Made by a program: the position numbers and the translations under genes
Origin: Adlercreutzia muris
GTDB lineage: Bacteria; Actinomycetota; Coriobacteriia; Coriobacteriales; Eggerthellaceae
Length of the DNA stretch: 64,000 bases
Reading direction: 5' to 3'
Assembly: GCF_008831045.1 (NCBI RefSeq)
Contig: NZ_WAJS01000002.1
Coordinates: 1-64,000 of the forward strand
The notes under the pieces: generated by a model
Databases searched by the model: none
The model's input: only the letters and a program-made list of their open reading frames with translations
What the model was told of the DNA's origin: nothing
Part shown: positions 33,975-42,751 of the stretch, piece by piece
Numbering within the stretch: the first letter of the stretch is position 1
How the letters are laid out: each line of letters begins with the position of its first letter

Positions 33975-35534
33975 CTACCCCTCGTAGCTCACGCGGGCGC
34001 CCTGGGGGGTGTCCTCGATGGTGAAGCCGAGGGCGGCCAGGCCGTCGCGCACGCCGTCGGCCACGGCCCAGTTCTTCTCCTTGCGGGCGGTGGCGCGGGC
34101 CTCCAGCAAGTGAGCCACGGCAATCTCGGGGTCGTCGCCGTCATAGCCGGCCAGATCGGCAGCCAGGGCCACCACTTCCACCGGGTAGGCCGCCCGGTCC
34201 TCGGCGGCAGTCACGTCGATGCCGAGCACGTCCATGAGCTCCACGATGGCATCCCGGGCGGCGCGGCCGGCCGCAGCCTCCTCGGCCGCCAGCGCGGTCG
34301 CATCGGCCACAAGGGCGTTCACATCGCTCACGAAGGAGAAGATCTCACCCAGGGCCGCCGGGGCATTGAAGTCGTCGTCCATGGCCTCGGTGAAGTTGGC
34401 CCGCAGCACAGCCACGCGATCGGTCAGCGCCGCTGCATCCAGCACGGCCGCAAGCTCGCCCTCGGCGGTTTCCGGGACCAGGGCCGCCTCGCCGCGGGGC
34501 GTGCCCGTTTCCAGCAGCCAGTCAAGGGCGCGCACGGCGTTCTCGATGCGCGTGAGGGCCGCGTCGGCCTCGTTCACGCGCTGCTCGCCGAACACAAGCG
34601 GGCTGCGGTAGTGGCTCTGCAGCATGAGCATGCGCAGAGCCGCCGGGCGCACCTGCTCCAGCACCTCGTGCAGCAGCAGGAAGTTGTTCAGCGACTTCGA
34701 CATCTTCTCGGTCTCGCCGGTCTCGGCGTTGGCGATCTGCAGCATGCCGGAGTGCATCCAGTAGTTGGCGAAGGTGCTGTCGCAGGCGCACTCGGACTGG
34801 GCGCGCTCGTTCTCGTGGTGCGGGAACACCAGGTCGGCCCCGCCGCCGTGAATGTCGAAGGGCAGGCCCAGGTACTTCTCGGACATGGCCGAGCACTCGA
34901 TGTGCCAACCGGGGCGACCCGCGCCCCAGGGAGAGGGCCAGGCCGGTTCGCCGGGCTTGGCCGCCTTCCACAGGGCGAAGTCCAGCTCGTCGCGCTTGCG
35001 GTCTTCCAGGCCCTGGCCGTCGGCTCGCAGCTCGCGGTGACCGCTTTCCGCCTCGTCCACGTCGCGGCCCGAGAGCTGCCCGTAGCCCGGATAGGAGCGC
35101 ACATCGAAGTACACGTCGCCCTCGGCCGCATAGGCATGTCCGCGCTCGATGAGGCGCTCGATGAGCGCGATCATGGTATCGATCTCTTCAGTGGCCTTCG
35201 GGCGAATGTCGGGGTCCTGCACGCCGGCGGCCCGCATATCCTCGATGAACAGGCGCGTGTACTCCTCGGCCACCTCGGCGGCGGTGCGGTCCTCCTCGCC
35301 GGCGCGCTTGATGATCTTGTCGTCCACGTCGGTCACGTTCTGCACGAAGGTGACCTCGAAGCCGCGCCAGCTGAGGTAGCGGCGGATCATGTCGAAGGAG
35401 ATGAAGGTGCGCGCATTGCCGATGTGGATGCGGTTGTACACCGTGGGGCCGCACACGTACATGGCCACCTTCCCCGGCTTTACCGGCTCGAAATCCACTT
35501 TCTGGCGCAGGCGCGTATCGTACAGCTTAATCAT
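33975..35534 (-). CDS. cysS: Cysteinyl-tRNA synthetase
   Basis: Class I synthetase of 519 residues. Motifs: MYVCGPTVYNRIHIGNART with the HIGN variant and a zinc-ligand Cys, WHIECSAMSEKYLG and FPHHENERAQSE with other zinc ligands, and EKMSKSLNNF. The ATG at 35534 is preceded by AAGGAG. It is monocistronic here or cotranscribed with the alarmone synthetase upstream (83-base gap). Confidence 0.95.
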   Translation of the reverse strand: MIKLYDTRLRQKVDFEPVKPGKVAMYVCGPTVYNRIHIGNARTFISFDMIRRYLSWRGFEVTFVQNVTDVDDKIIKRAGEEDRTAAEVAEEYTRLFIEDMRAAGVQDPDIRPKATEEIDTMIALIERLIERGHAYAAEGDVYFDVRSYPGYGQLSGRDVDEAESGHRELRADGQGLEDRKRDELDFALWKAAKPGEPAWPSPWGAGRPGWHIECSAMSEKYLGLPFDIHGGGADLVFPHHENERAQSECACDSTFANYWMHSGMLQIANAETGETEKMSKSLNNFLLLHEVLEQVRPAALRMLMLQSHYRSPLVFGEQRVNEADAALTRIENAVRALDWLLETGTPRGEAALVPETAEGELAAVLDAAALTDRVAVLRANFTEAMDDDFNAPAALGEIFSFVSDVNALVADATALAAEEAAAGRAARDAIVELMDVLGIDVTAAEDRAAYPVEVVALAADLAGYDGDDPEIAVAHLLEARATARKEKNWAVADGVRDGLAALGFTIEDTPQGARVSYEG

Positions 35535-35617
35535 GAATGAGCTCCTTAAGCGAACTAGCAAGTAGGAGCATTGTAGCGCAACCCCAACACCGCCACAGGC
35601 GCAGGGCCGGAAAGGAA

Positions 35618-36388
35618 CTACTTCTCCCCGTTGTCGAGGTAGTTGCGCAGGGCCTGCATGCGGGCGTCCAAATCGGCGGCAGCGTCGGCCAAGTCGGCCA
35701 ACTCCGCGGCCACGGCGGCGGCCTCTTCCTCGGACAGATCCTTCTTGTAGCGCAGCTGGTGCTCCAGCGAGGCCCAGAAGTTCATGGAGATGGTGCGCAG
35801 CTGCACCTCCACCTTCACGCAGCGCTTCTCATGCTCTAGGAAGATAGGCACCTCGATGATGAGGTGCAGGCTGCGGTACCCGCTCGGCTTCGGAGCGGCC
35901 ACGTAGTCGCGACGCTCGATGAGCACCACGTCATCCTGGGCCAGCAGCGATTCGGCCAGGGCGAACATGTCCTCGGGAAAGGTGCACACCACACGCACGC
36001 CAGCCACGTCGAAGATGTTCTGCTCGATGGAGTCCACCGACATGGGGAACCCCTTGCGCACGAGCTTCTTCGCCAGGCTATCGGTGCTCTTCAAGCGCGA
36101 CTTGATGGACTCGATGGGATTGCGGTCGTGCTGCAGGCCGAACTCGGCGTCCAGCACGCGGAACTTCGTCTCCACCTCCATCATGGCGCATTCGTAGTAG
36201 GTCATAAGCCGCCGGTAGGGAGCAAAGTTGCGCTCCAGCATAGCGGAGAACTCGTCGCTGCCGGCAAGGCGCGCGAGCATTTGGCTCGCAAGCTCTTCGC
36301 GCTGCTCGTGCAGGGTATCGAGTGCGCTCTGCCCCTCGCGCAGACGCACCACCGCGTGATTGAAGACCCGTTCGGCCCGCTTCGCCAT
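35618..36388 (-). CDS. Small alarmone synthetase (RelA/SpoT synthetase domain only)
   Basis: A 256-residue (p)ppGpp synthetase-type protein without hydrolase or regulatory domains, similar in plan to RelQ/YjbM. Motifs: IESIKSRLKSTDSLAKKLVRKG, DVAGVRVVCTF, KPSGYRSLHLIIEVP (substrate-binding Tyr), and VEVQLRTISMNFWASLEHQLRYK split over the catalytic region. The C-terminal helix (EEEAAAVAAELADLADAAADL) may mediate oligomerisation. Role: stringent-response signalling, probably transcription-controlled. Confidence 0.9.
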   Translation of the reverse strand: MAKRAERVFNHAVVRLREGQSALDTLHEQREELASQMLARLAGSDEFSAMLERNFAPYRRLMTYYECAMMEVETKFRVLDAEFGLQHDRNPIESIKSRLKSTDSLAKKLVRKGFPMSVDSIEQNIFDVAGVRVVCTFPEDMFALAESLLAQDDVVLIERRDYVAAPKPSGYRSLHLIIEVPIFLEHEKRCVKVEVQLRTISMNFWASLEHQLRYKKDLSEEEAAAVAAELADLADAAADLDARMQALRNYLDNGEK

Positions 36389-36430
36389 GGTGTTTCTCCC
36401 TTCCCCGCTTGGGGCTTACGACCCCATGAA

Positions 36431-36466
36431 AATCTCCCGCACCCGATGATCCAGGTGCGGGAGATT
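36431..36466 (-). terminator. Terminator of the sigma/anti-sigma operon
   Basis: 13-base perfect stem AATCTCCCGCACC (36431-36443)/GGTGCGGGAGATT (36454-36466) with a 10-base loop; on the minus strand it is followed by TTC. It separates the anti-sigma gene from the alarmone synthetase gene. Confidence 0.8.
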
Positions 36467-36497
36467 ATAGCCGACCCATGCCGTCGGGCACCGAATT

Positions 36498-37190
36498 CTA
36501 CTGGGCCTCCACGCTCGCGGCGGGGGACGCCTCGGCGGAGGTGCCGAGCGCATCGGCCTCCGCCTGAACGCTCGCGTGCCAGTTGCCCGGCTCGCCGCTC
36601 ACCTGGTAGACGTAGGTGGCGCCGTCCATCTCGAAGGTGCCGGTCGCGCCGCCCTGGGCCTTGATCTGGTCGGTGATATCGATGGGCTCCGCCTGGGAGC
36701 CGTCACCGGGCACCAGGAGCACGCGGCCGTCGTCGGATTCCAGCACCATGCCCTCGGCCGCGCCGTCAGCCGCATCGGTGCCCTCAGTGGTGTAGTCCTT
36801 GATCGTGTAGGCCATGTTCGAGAAATCGCCGTCTTCGGCGCTCATGGTCATGGCGATGTCGCCCCCTTCGCCAACGGCGTCCTCCACCGTGTACTCGACG
36901 GTGCCCATGGTGACATCGCCCTCCTGGCGCATCTGCACGTCCATTTCCACCGGCTCGCCGTTCACCCACACGGTGGCCTTCTCCACCCAGGTCTCGCCCG
37001 TGGCGGCATAGCACACGCCATTCGTCACCACGAACACACCGAGCAGACCGGCACAGGTCGCCGTGGCCAATCGCAGCGCTACACCGCGCTTCTTCGTCTT
37101 CTCCATAGGAATGCCCTTTACCTTTCCGATGAGGTCAGCAGAGGCATGGACCTCGCCCATCATGGCTTTGTACCGGTTGGCATTGTTCAT
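36498..37190 (-). CDS. Probable membrane anti-sigma factor
   Basis: A 230-residue protein. The N-terminal 35 residues (NNANRYKAMMGEVHASADLIGKVK) look like the cytoplasmic anti-sigma segment found in coriobacterial anti-sigma proteins. A membrane helix lies about residues 38-62. The external part is acidic, rich in Thr/Val/Glu and of unknown fold. The gene overlaps the sigma-factor 3' end by 56 bases and has GGAGG upstream, which supports translational coupling. Assigning it as anti-sigma rests on position and the N-terminus. Confidence 0.65.
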   Translation of the reverse strand: MNNANRYKAMMGEVHASADLIGKVKGIPMEKTKKRGVALRLATATCAGLLGVFVVTNGVCYAATGETWVEKATVWVNGEPVEMDVQMRQEGDVTMGTVEYTVEDAVGEGGDIAMTMSAEDGDFSNMAYTIKDYTTEGTDAADGAAEGMVLESDDGRVLLVPGDGSQAEPIDITDQIKAQGGATGTFEMDGATYVYQVSGEPGNWHASVQAEADALGTSAEASPAASVEAQ

Positions 37191-37761
37191 CGTCCCATGC
37201 CTCCTTCAACGTTTGCTTGAGTAGTTTCCGCGCACGGACAAGACGGGTGCGCACCGTGGGCTCCTTAATGCCGAGCACCGTGGCTATCTCGCGGGTGCCC
37301 ATATCCTCGAAGTAGAACAGGTGCACCACGATACGGCACTTCTCGGGAAGCTCGCCGAGGGCCGCATAGAGCCGCTCGTAGGCGGGCTCCGAAAACGCCG
37401 GCTCCTCATAGGGCGGCGTATCGGCGTCGCCCACCTCGCGCAGCTCCACGCGACGGTGCCACAGCGTGCGCCAGAGATTGCGGCACTCGTTCACCGTCAC
37501 GCGAATGAGCCACGCCCGCAAGCGCTCGTCGGTCGCCGCGTTAGGGGCAGCGGAACGGCTGCTGCGCAGAGACCGGCCGCCATCGGCTTGCTCGGCGGCC
37601 GAAGCACGCCCGAGCCACTCCGGCGGTTTCTCGTACAGCTTCAGGAACACCGCCTGCACGACGTCGTCGGCATCGGTACCCCGCCGCGTCTGGTTGAGCG
37701 CGATGCGGTACACCATGTCGGCGTAAGCATCTACAATGGCTCTGAACTGGCGGTTGTCCAC
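37135..37761 (-). CDS. ECF RNA polymerase sigma factor
   Basis: A 208-residue sigma factor. Region 2: FRAIVDAYADMVYRIALNQT and TDADDVVQAVFLKLYE. Region 4: MGTREIATVLGIKEPTVRTRLVRARKLLKQTL. Between them is a Ser/Ala/Arg-rich linker longer than usual. The start is GTG with AGGGAAG upstream. The second sigma/anti-sigma pair of the window, unrelated in its partner to the RsgI-like system at 0.3-2.3 kb. Confidence 0.88.
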   Translation of the reverse strand: MDNRQFRAIVDAYADMVYRIALNQTRRGTDADDVVQAVFLKLYEKPPEWLGRASAAEQADGGRSLRSSRSAAPNAATDERLRAWLIRVTVNECRNLWRTLWHRRVELREVGDADTPPYEEPAFSEPAYERLYAALGELPEKCRIVVHLFYFEDMGTREIATVLGIKEPTVRTRLVRARKLLKQTLKEAWDDEQCQPVQSHDGRGPCLC

Positions 37762-37932
37762 GTCACTTCCCTCTTGTCCGTCTGCAGGAGCGCCACCCTT
37801 CCCGTGCTAGCGATCGGGAAGGAGACGACCTGCGCGAAAGGCCCTTCAAGGGTAATACGCATAAGGCGGCGGAAATGTGCGGTTGTGGAAAAATTTTTCC
37901 GAGATGCGCGTCCAATGGCCCGCGCCGAGGAC

Positions 37933-38049
37933 CTAGAGCTCGAATTCCTCGAGCAGGGCATCACGGTAGGCGCTATCGTCGGCAGCGCGAAGAAGATCGT
38001 CGAGCCGACCAGCGGCAGACAGGCGCTGCGCCAGAGCGAGCCAGCGCGA
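37933..38049 (-). pseudogene. Coding-like remnant downstream of ispF
   Basis: Directly after the ispF stop, in another frame, the sequence reads RWLALAQRLSAAGRLDDLL then RAADDSAYRDALLEEFEL and stop (37933-37935). Codon use and the regular mix of charged and hydrophobic residues look like the helical C-terminus of a real protein, but no start codon with a ribosome site was found; the frame continues into the end of ispF. It may be the tail of a decayed gene or of a gene fused out of frame. The remaining gap to 37761 shows nothing recognisable. Confidence 0.35.
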
Positions 38050-38054
38050 ACCCC

Positions 38055-38546
38055 CTACCCTGCCCGGTACACCAGGCAGGTGGCGTAGGCGGTAATGCCC
38101 TCCTCGCGGCCCTCGGGGCCTAAGTGCTCGGTGGTGGTGGCCTTCACGCCCACGTTCTCCATGGGAAGGCCCATGGCGGCGGCCAGGTTCTCGCGCATGG
38201 CCTCGCGGTAGGGGGAGAGCTTGGGCGCTTGGGCGGCGATGACGCTGTCCACGTCGATGATTTCGAAACCCCGCTCGCGCACGAAGCGGGCCACCTCGGC
38301 CAAAAGCTTCAGCGAATCGGCGCCTTTGTAGGCTGGGTCGGTATCAGGGAACAGCTTCCCGATATCGCCCCCGCGCACCGCGCCGAGCAGCGCATCGGAG
38401 ATGGCATGGGCCAGCACATCGGCATCGGAGTGTCCGTCAAGACCCTGGTAATGGGGAATGTCCACCCCGCCCAAGATGAGCTTGCGCCCCTCGGCAAAGG
38501 CATGCACGTCCATCCCCAGCCCCGTGCGCAGATTGCGAATGTCCAT
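38055..38546 (-). CDS. ispF: 2-C-methyl-D-erythritol 2,4-cyclodiphosphate synthase
   Basis: MEP-pathway enzyme of isoprenoid synthesis, 163 residues, full length. Motifs: RTGLGMDVHAFAEGR with metal-binding Asp and His, HYQGLDGHSDADVLAHAISDALLGA in parts, and VGVKATTTEHLGPEGREEGI. It follows ispD by 12 bases; together they catalyse the third and fifth steps of the pathway. Confidence 0.95.
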   Translation of the reverse strand: MDIRNLRTGLGMDVHAFAEGRKLILGGVDIPHYQGLDGHSDADVLAHAISDALLGAVRGGDIGKLFPDTDPAYKGADSLKLLAEVARFVRERGFEIIDVDSVIAAQAPKLSPYREAMRENLAAAMGLPMENVGVKATTTEHLGPEGREEGITAYATCLVYRAG

Positions 38547-38558
38547 TTTTGCAGTCCC

Positions 38559-39401
38559 TTACCGATGCTCGGAGTTCAAAAGCATGGTGCGCACGGCGCT
38601 GGCCAAAAGCACGTAGTCCTCGGGCACGGTGAGCTTGATATTGTCGCGCTTGCCCTCCACCACGAGCACCCGGCCGCCCAAGCGCTCGATGAGCGACGAA
38701 TCGTCGGTGCCCACGAAGCCGTCGGAAAGCGCGCTCGCGTGAGCGCGGCGGTAGATGCCCGCGCGGAACACCTGGGGCGTCTGGGCGTTCCAGAACACGC
38801 TGCGGTCGGGCGTGCCCATGATGACGCCGTCCTCCACCACCTTCAGGGTGTCCACGGCCGGATGGGCCACCACGGCGCCGTCGGCATCGAAGTTGCCCTT
38901 CACCGTGTTGATAGTGTGCTCGATGAGCTCCGGCGACACGAGCGGGCGGGCGCCATCGTGCAGCACCACGTACTCGTATTCCTCCCCCACCATTTCCAAG
39001 CCCGAGAAGGCCGATTCCTGGCGGATGGAGCCCGCGGGCGCCAGCACCACCGGAGTGACGAAAGGGAACGGATCGATGGCCCGGGCCAGGTACTCGCGCA
39101 TGCGCTCCTCGGGGCACACGATGACGATGAGGCCCACATCGCCCACGGCGTCGAAGGCCTCGGCCGACCAGGTGAGAATGGGCTTGCCGGCAATTTCCAC
39201 CAGCTGCTTGCCCCCCTCCTTGCCGAAGCGCTCGCCGGTGCCGCCGGCCAAGATGATGGCCGCGGTCTTGGGGTTCTTGTCCACCTTGCCCTGCAACTGC
39301 AGAAGCGGGCAGGTGAGTGCATCGAAATCGAAGTCATCGCCCACGAGCGCAGGCTCGCGCAGCACAGACGCTTCGAAGACGGGATCGACGATGTTTGCCA
39401 T
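38559..39401 (-). CDS. ispD: 2-C-methyl-D-erythritol 4-phosphate cytidylyltransferase
   Basis: 280 residues. The nucleotidyltransferase core begins at AAIILAGGTGERFGKEGGKQ and contains VVLHDGARPLVSPELI and NAQTPQVFR. About 47 residues before the core (VDPVFEASVLREPALVGDDF onward) are not part of the usual enzyme, an N-terminal extension of unknown use. Start ATG 39401 chosen for AAGGGG six bases upstream. Confidence 0.93.
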   Translation of the reverse strand: MANIVDPVFEASVLREPALVGDDFDFDALTCPLLQLQGKVDKNPKTAAIILAGGTGERFGKEGGKQLVEIAGKPILTWSAEAFDAVGDVGLIVIVCPEERMREYLARAIDPFPFVTPVVLAPAGSIRQESAFSGLEMVGEEYEYVVLHDGARPLVSPELIEHTINTVKGNFDADGAVVAHPAVDTLKVVEDGVIMGTPDRSVFWNAQTPQVFRAGIYRRAHASALSDGFVGTDDSSLIERLGGRVLVVEGKRDNIKLTVPEDYVLLASAVRTMLLNSEHR

Positions 39402-39466
39402 GGGCATCCCCTTACGGGTAAAGCGGGTATCGGTTCTTCTCCATAGTATAGTGCAAAAGCGAAGGG

Positions 39467-42034
39467 TCAGCCGAAGAAGGCCGTGGCGATGCGGGCCGAC
39501 TCGGCGGCGTCCTTGGCGTAGAAGTCGGCGCCGATGGAGGCCGCGAACTCCGCGGTGACCACCGCGCCACCCACCATAAGCCGCACCTCAGGGCACGCCT
39601 CGTGCACGAGCGCGATAGTGCGCTCCATGGCGCCGACGGTGGTGGTCATGAGCGCCGAGAGGCCCACAAGGCGCGCACCTGTTTCCCGCACAGCGGCAAG
39701 CACCGCCTCGGGCGCCACGTCGCGGCCGAGATCGATGACGGAAAAGCCGTAGTTTTCCAAGAGCATCTTCACGATGTTCTTGCCGATGTCGTGGATGTCG
39801 CCCTCCACGGTGGCCACGATGATGGCGCGATCGGCATCGGGTGCGGCGCTGCCAGTCGCAGCAGAACCGCCGGGCATTGCCGAGACGCACGCGCCCTCGC
39901 CCGCGACCCCCTCGGCCATCTGGGCGCGGATGACGTCGAAGCCGGCCTTCACCGCCTCGGCGGCGGCCATGAGCTGGGGCAGGAAGAAGGCCCCGCTGTC
40001 GTAGCGGCGCCCCACCTCGTCGAGCACGGGCACGAACACGTCGTTGATGATGGCGATGCCGTCGTGGCGCCCAAGCAGGTCGGCGGTGGCGGCGGCCATG
40101 GGCGCGTCGCGGCCCTGCAGCACGTAGGACACCATGGACCGCACGGCCTCGGCATCTTCCGCGAAGGCATCGGTGACGGGCACGGGGCACTCCTCGGCAG
40201 CCGTCGCAGAACCAGTCGGGCCAGGCGCGGGGGCGCCCTCCGAGGCAGCCGCCGCGGGGCCGTCGTAGGGGTCGGCCGCGTGCGCGTAGTTTTCCAGAAA
40301 ACGCACCGCGCCCCCGTCCTGGCCGTTGAGCACGCGGAAGGCGTTCACGGTGTCGGCATAGCGCGCCGACAGCGGATTCAGGATGGGCATGTCGAGCCCG
40401 GCCCCGAAAGCCGCGGCCAGGAACACGGAGTTCACGAGCGGGCGTGCGGGCAGCCCGAAGCTCACGTTGGACACACCGAGCACCGTGCGCACGCCGAGTT
40501 CCTGTTTGCAGAGCGTCACGGCCCGCAGGATCTCGCGCACCTCGTCCTGGTTGGTGGCGGCGGCCATGACCAAGCAGTCGATGGCCACGTCCTCCCGCGG
40601 AATGCCGTGCTCCTCGGCAGCGGCCACGATACGCCGTGCGATGGCGAGGCGCCCCTCGGCCGTGGACGGAATGCCGTCCTCGTCCAGAGTAAGGCCCACC
40701 ACGGTGCAGCCGTAGCGGGCCACTACGGGCAGCACCGCCGCCAAGTTCGCCGCCTTCCCGTTCACAGAGTTCACCATGGCCCGGCCCGCGTAGCCGCGCG
40801 CCGCCGCGTCGATGGCCGCCGGGTCGGCCGAATCCAGCTGCAAGGGAGCCGGGCACGTGGCCTGCAGCGTGCGCACCGCGCGAGCGAGCACCGCCGGCTC
40901 GTCGATGCCGGGCACTCCCACGTTCACATCCAGAATGTCCGCCCCAGCCCGCACCTGGGCCACGGCCTCGCCCACCAGGTAGTCGAAGTCGCCCGCCTGA
41001 ATGGCCGCGCGCAGCTTCTTCTTCCCCGTGGGGTTGATGCGCTCGCCGATGACCGCCACCTGAGCAGCGCCCGCGGGCAGACTCGTCATCTCCTGAGCGC
41101 TCGTCACCGTGAAAGCGGGCCGATAGGTGGGTGCGCCGGGGCGCCGATCGCGCAGCAACCGCGCCAGGGCGGCGATATGGGCCGGCGTGGTGCCGCAGCA
41201 GCCGCCCACCACGGTCGCGCCCGCATCCAGAATGGGCGCCATAGCCCGCGCGAAGTCCTCAGGCCCCACGTCGAACACCGTGCTCCCATCCTCTACCCGC
41301 GGCAACCCCGCGTTGGGCTGGGCCATGAGCAGGCCCCGGGCGAAGGGCGCCGCCTCGGCCGCCAGGGGTGTCAGCTCGTCGGGACCGAGCGAGCAGTTAA
41401 GGCCCACCGCCGCCGCACCCAGCGCTGACAGCGTGGATGCGGCGATGGCCGGCGTGGTGCCGAGGAAGGTGCGGCCGTCCTCCCCGAAGCTCATGGTGGC
41501 AAACACAGGCAGCGCGGTCTGCTCCACGGCGGCGAGCACGGCCGCCTTCGCCTCCAACAGATCGGTCATGGTCTCCACCACGATGAGATCGCAGCCGGCC
41601 ACCTCGGCCGCTCGGGCCTGCTCGGCGAAGATGTCGTAGGCATCGTCGAAAGAGAGGCTGCCCAAGGGTGCGAGCAAACTGCCCGTGGGACCGATATCCC
41701 CGGCTACAAGCGGCGCTCCAGCCGTGCGGGCCACCTCGGCAGCCGCCGCGTACACCTCGGCCACCGTCGCCCCCGTTCCCGCCAACTTCAGGCGGTTCGA
41801 GCCGAACGTGTTGGTGGTGATGCACTGGGCGCCCGCCTCCACGTACTGGTGCTGGATGGCCGCGATCTCGTCGGGGTGCGTCAGGTTCAGCACATCGGGG
41901 TTCTCGTGCACCTTCGCCAACCCCGCCTGCTGCACGAGGGTGCCCATGCCGCCGTCGAAGAGTAGGAAGTCCTCGCGAGCGAGCGCCCGCCGCAGCAGGT
42001 CGCTTTCCACCCGCACCTCACGCGTGAGTCCCAT
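39467..42034 (-). CDS. metH: Cobalamin-dependent methionine synthase core, lacking the reactivation domain
   Basis: About 855 residues in three domains. Homocysteine-binding barrel: LLFDGGMGTLVQQAG, with zinc ligands in GLNCSLGP and VGGCCGTTP. Pterin-binding barrel (about 320-590) beginning VAVIGERINPTGKKK. Cobalamin-binding region with GDIHDIGKNIVKMLL (the DxHxxG cobalt ligand). The C-terminal AdoMet-binding reactivation domain of E. coli MetH (1227 residues) is absent and is encoded separately by the preceding gene. Between the pterin and cobalamin domains is an Ala/Gly/Pro-rich linker of about 35 residues. ATG 42034 has AAGGGAG upstream. Confidence 0.92.
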   Translation of the reverse strand: MGLTREVRVESDLLRRALAREDFLLFDGGMGTLVQQAGLAKVHENPDVLNLTHPDEIAAIQHQYVEAGAQCITTNTFGSNRLKLAGTGATVAEVYAAAAEVARTAGAPLVAGDIGPTGSLLAPLGSLSFDDAYDIFAEQARAAEVAGCDLIVVETMTDLLEAKAAVLAAVEQTALPVFATMSFGEDGRTFLGTTPAIAASTLSALGAAAVGLNCSLGPDELTPLAAEAAPFARGLLMAQPNAGLPRVEDGSTVFDVGPEDFARAMAPILDAGATVVGGCCGTTPAHIAALARLLRDRRPGAPTYRPAFTVTSAQEMTSLPAGAAQVAVIGERINPTGKKKLRAAIQAGDFDYLVGEAVAQVRAGADILDVNVGVPGIDEPAVLARAVRTLQATCPAPLQLDSADPAAIDAAARGYAGRAMVNSVNGKAANLAAVLPVVARYGCTVVGLTLDEDGIPSTAEGRLAIARRIVAAAEEHGIPREDVAIDCLVMAAATNQDEVREILRAVTLCKQELGVRTVLGVSNVSFGLPARPLVNSVFLAAAFGAGLDMPILNPLSARYADTVNAFRVLNGQDGGAVRFLENYAHAADPYDGPAAAASEGAPAPGPTGSATAAEECPVPVTDAFAEDAEAVRSMVSYVLQGRDAPMAAATADLLGRHDGIAIINDVFVPVLDEVGRRYDSGAFFLPQLMAAAEAVKAGFDVIRAQMAEGVAGEGACVSAMPGGSAATGSAAPDADRAIIVATVEGDIHDIGKNIVKMLLENYGFSVIDLGRDVAPEAVLAAVRETGARLVGLSALMTTTVGAMERTIALVHEACPEVRLMVGGAVVTAEFAASIGADFYAKDAAESARIATAFFG

Positions 42035-42047
42035 AGCTTTCTCCCTT

Positions 42048-42737
42048 TCACTCGCCCCGCCGTGCGGGGTCGCGGAATCCGACAATGGCCGTGATGCTCT
42101 TGGAGGGCACGAGCATGTTCGCCGCCGTGAGCGTCATGCCCAGGGTGCGGCCGGCATCGAGCGCTTCCAGGAACGACCCCTGCACGCTCAGGGGCAAGTC
42201 GCCGTATCCGGGGCTGAAGCGCCAGGTGGGCGCGCAGCCGCGCTGGGCAGCCGCCTCGTCCACGAACTCGTTGAGCACCCCAGCCGCCTGCTCCACGAGC
42301 GAGGAGGCGCAGGCGTCGGCGAGCATGCCGCCCGTGGCGCTCACGGCTGCCTCGCGCCGCAGCACCATCTCGCTTGACGGCCCCAGCGTAACGGCCATGA
42401 GGGCCGCGTACTCGCAGCCCCGCAGATGCCGGGCGATGGATTCGCCGGGCAGCACCAGGCTCGTGCCCGCAACAACAACGCCGCCGACACCCGGCCTGAC
42501 GGGGAACACCCGGAAGATGCCCCGGGGCGCAAGCTCCCGCTCGCAGAGCGCGGCGGCCCCCTCCAACCGCGCCGCCAGCCTATCGTCTACCGGCTGGCCC
42601 CGATGGCCGAGGAAGGCCCACGCCTCGCGGCGCTTCACCGATGCCGTAAGCGCGCAGGGACGCCCCTCGCCCACGACGGGTGCCGGGACCCTCCTCGATG
42701 CGGCCTCCTCGCGCCCCGTGTCGCCCATGCTCGCCAC
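42048..42737 (-). CDS. Stand-alone methionine synthase reactivation domain protein
   Basis: A 229-residue protein matching the MetH activation-domain family. The signature is WRFSPGYGDLPLSVQGSFLEAL, equivalent to RxSPGYG of MetH; it ends near LVPSKSITAIVGF, as the AdoMet domain does. It should reductively methylate inactive cob(II)alamin on the split MetH using AdoMet. Its stop lies just before metH on the same strand and metF is upstream, so the three form a methionine operon. Start GTG 42737; an ATG at 42728 is also possible. Confidence 0.8.
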   Translation of the reverse strand: MASMGDTGREEAASRRVPAPVVGEGRPCALTASVKRREAWAFLGHRGQPVDDRLAARLEGAAALCERELAPRGIFRVFPVRPGVGGVVVAGTSLVLPGESIARHLRGCEYAALMAVTLGPSSEMVLRREAAVSATGGMLADACASSLVEQAAGVLNEFVDEAAAQRGCAPTWRFSPGYGDLPLSVQGSFLEALDAGRTLGMTLTAANMLVPSKSITAIVGFRDPARRGE

Positions 42738-42751
42738 GACCGCCCCGGCTC

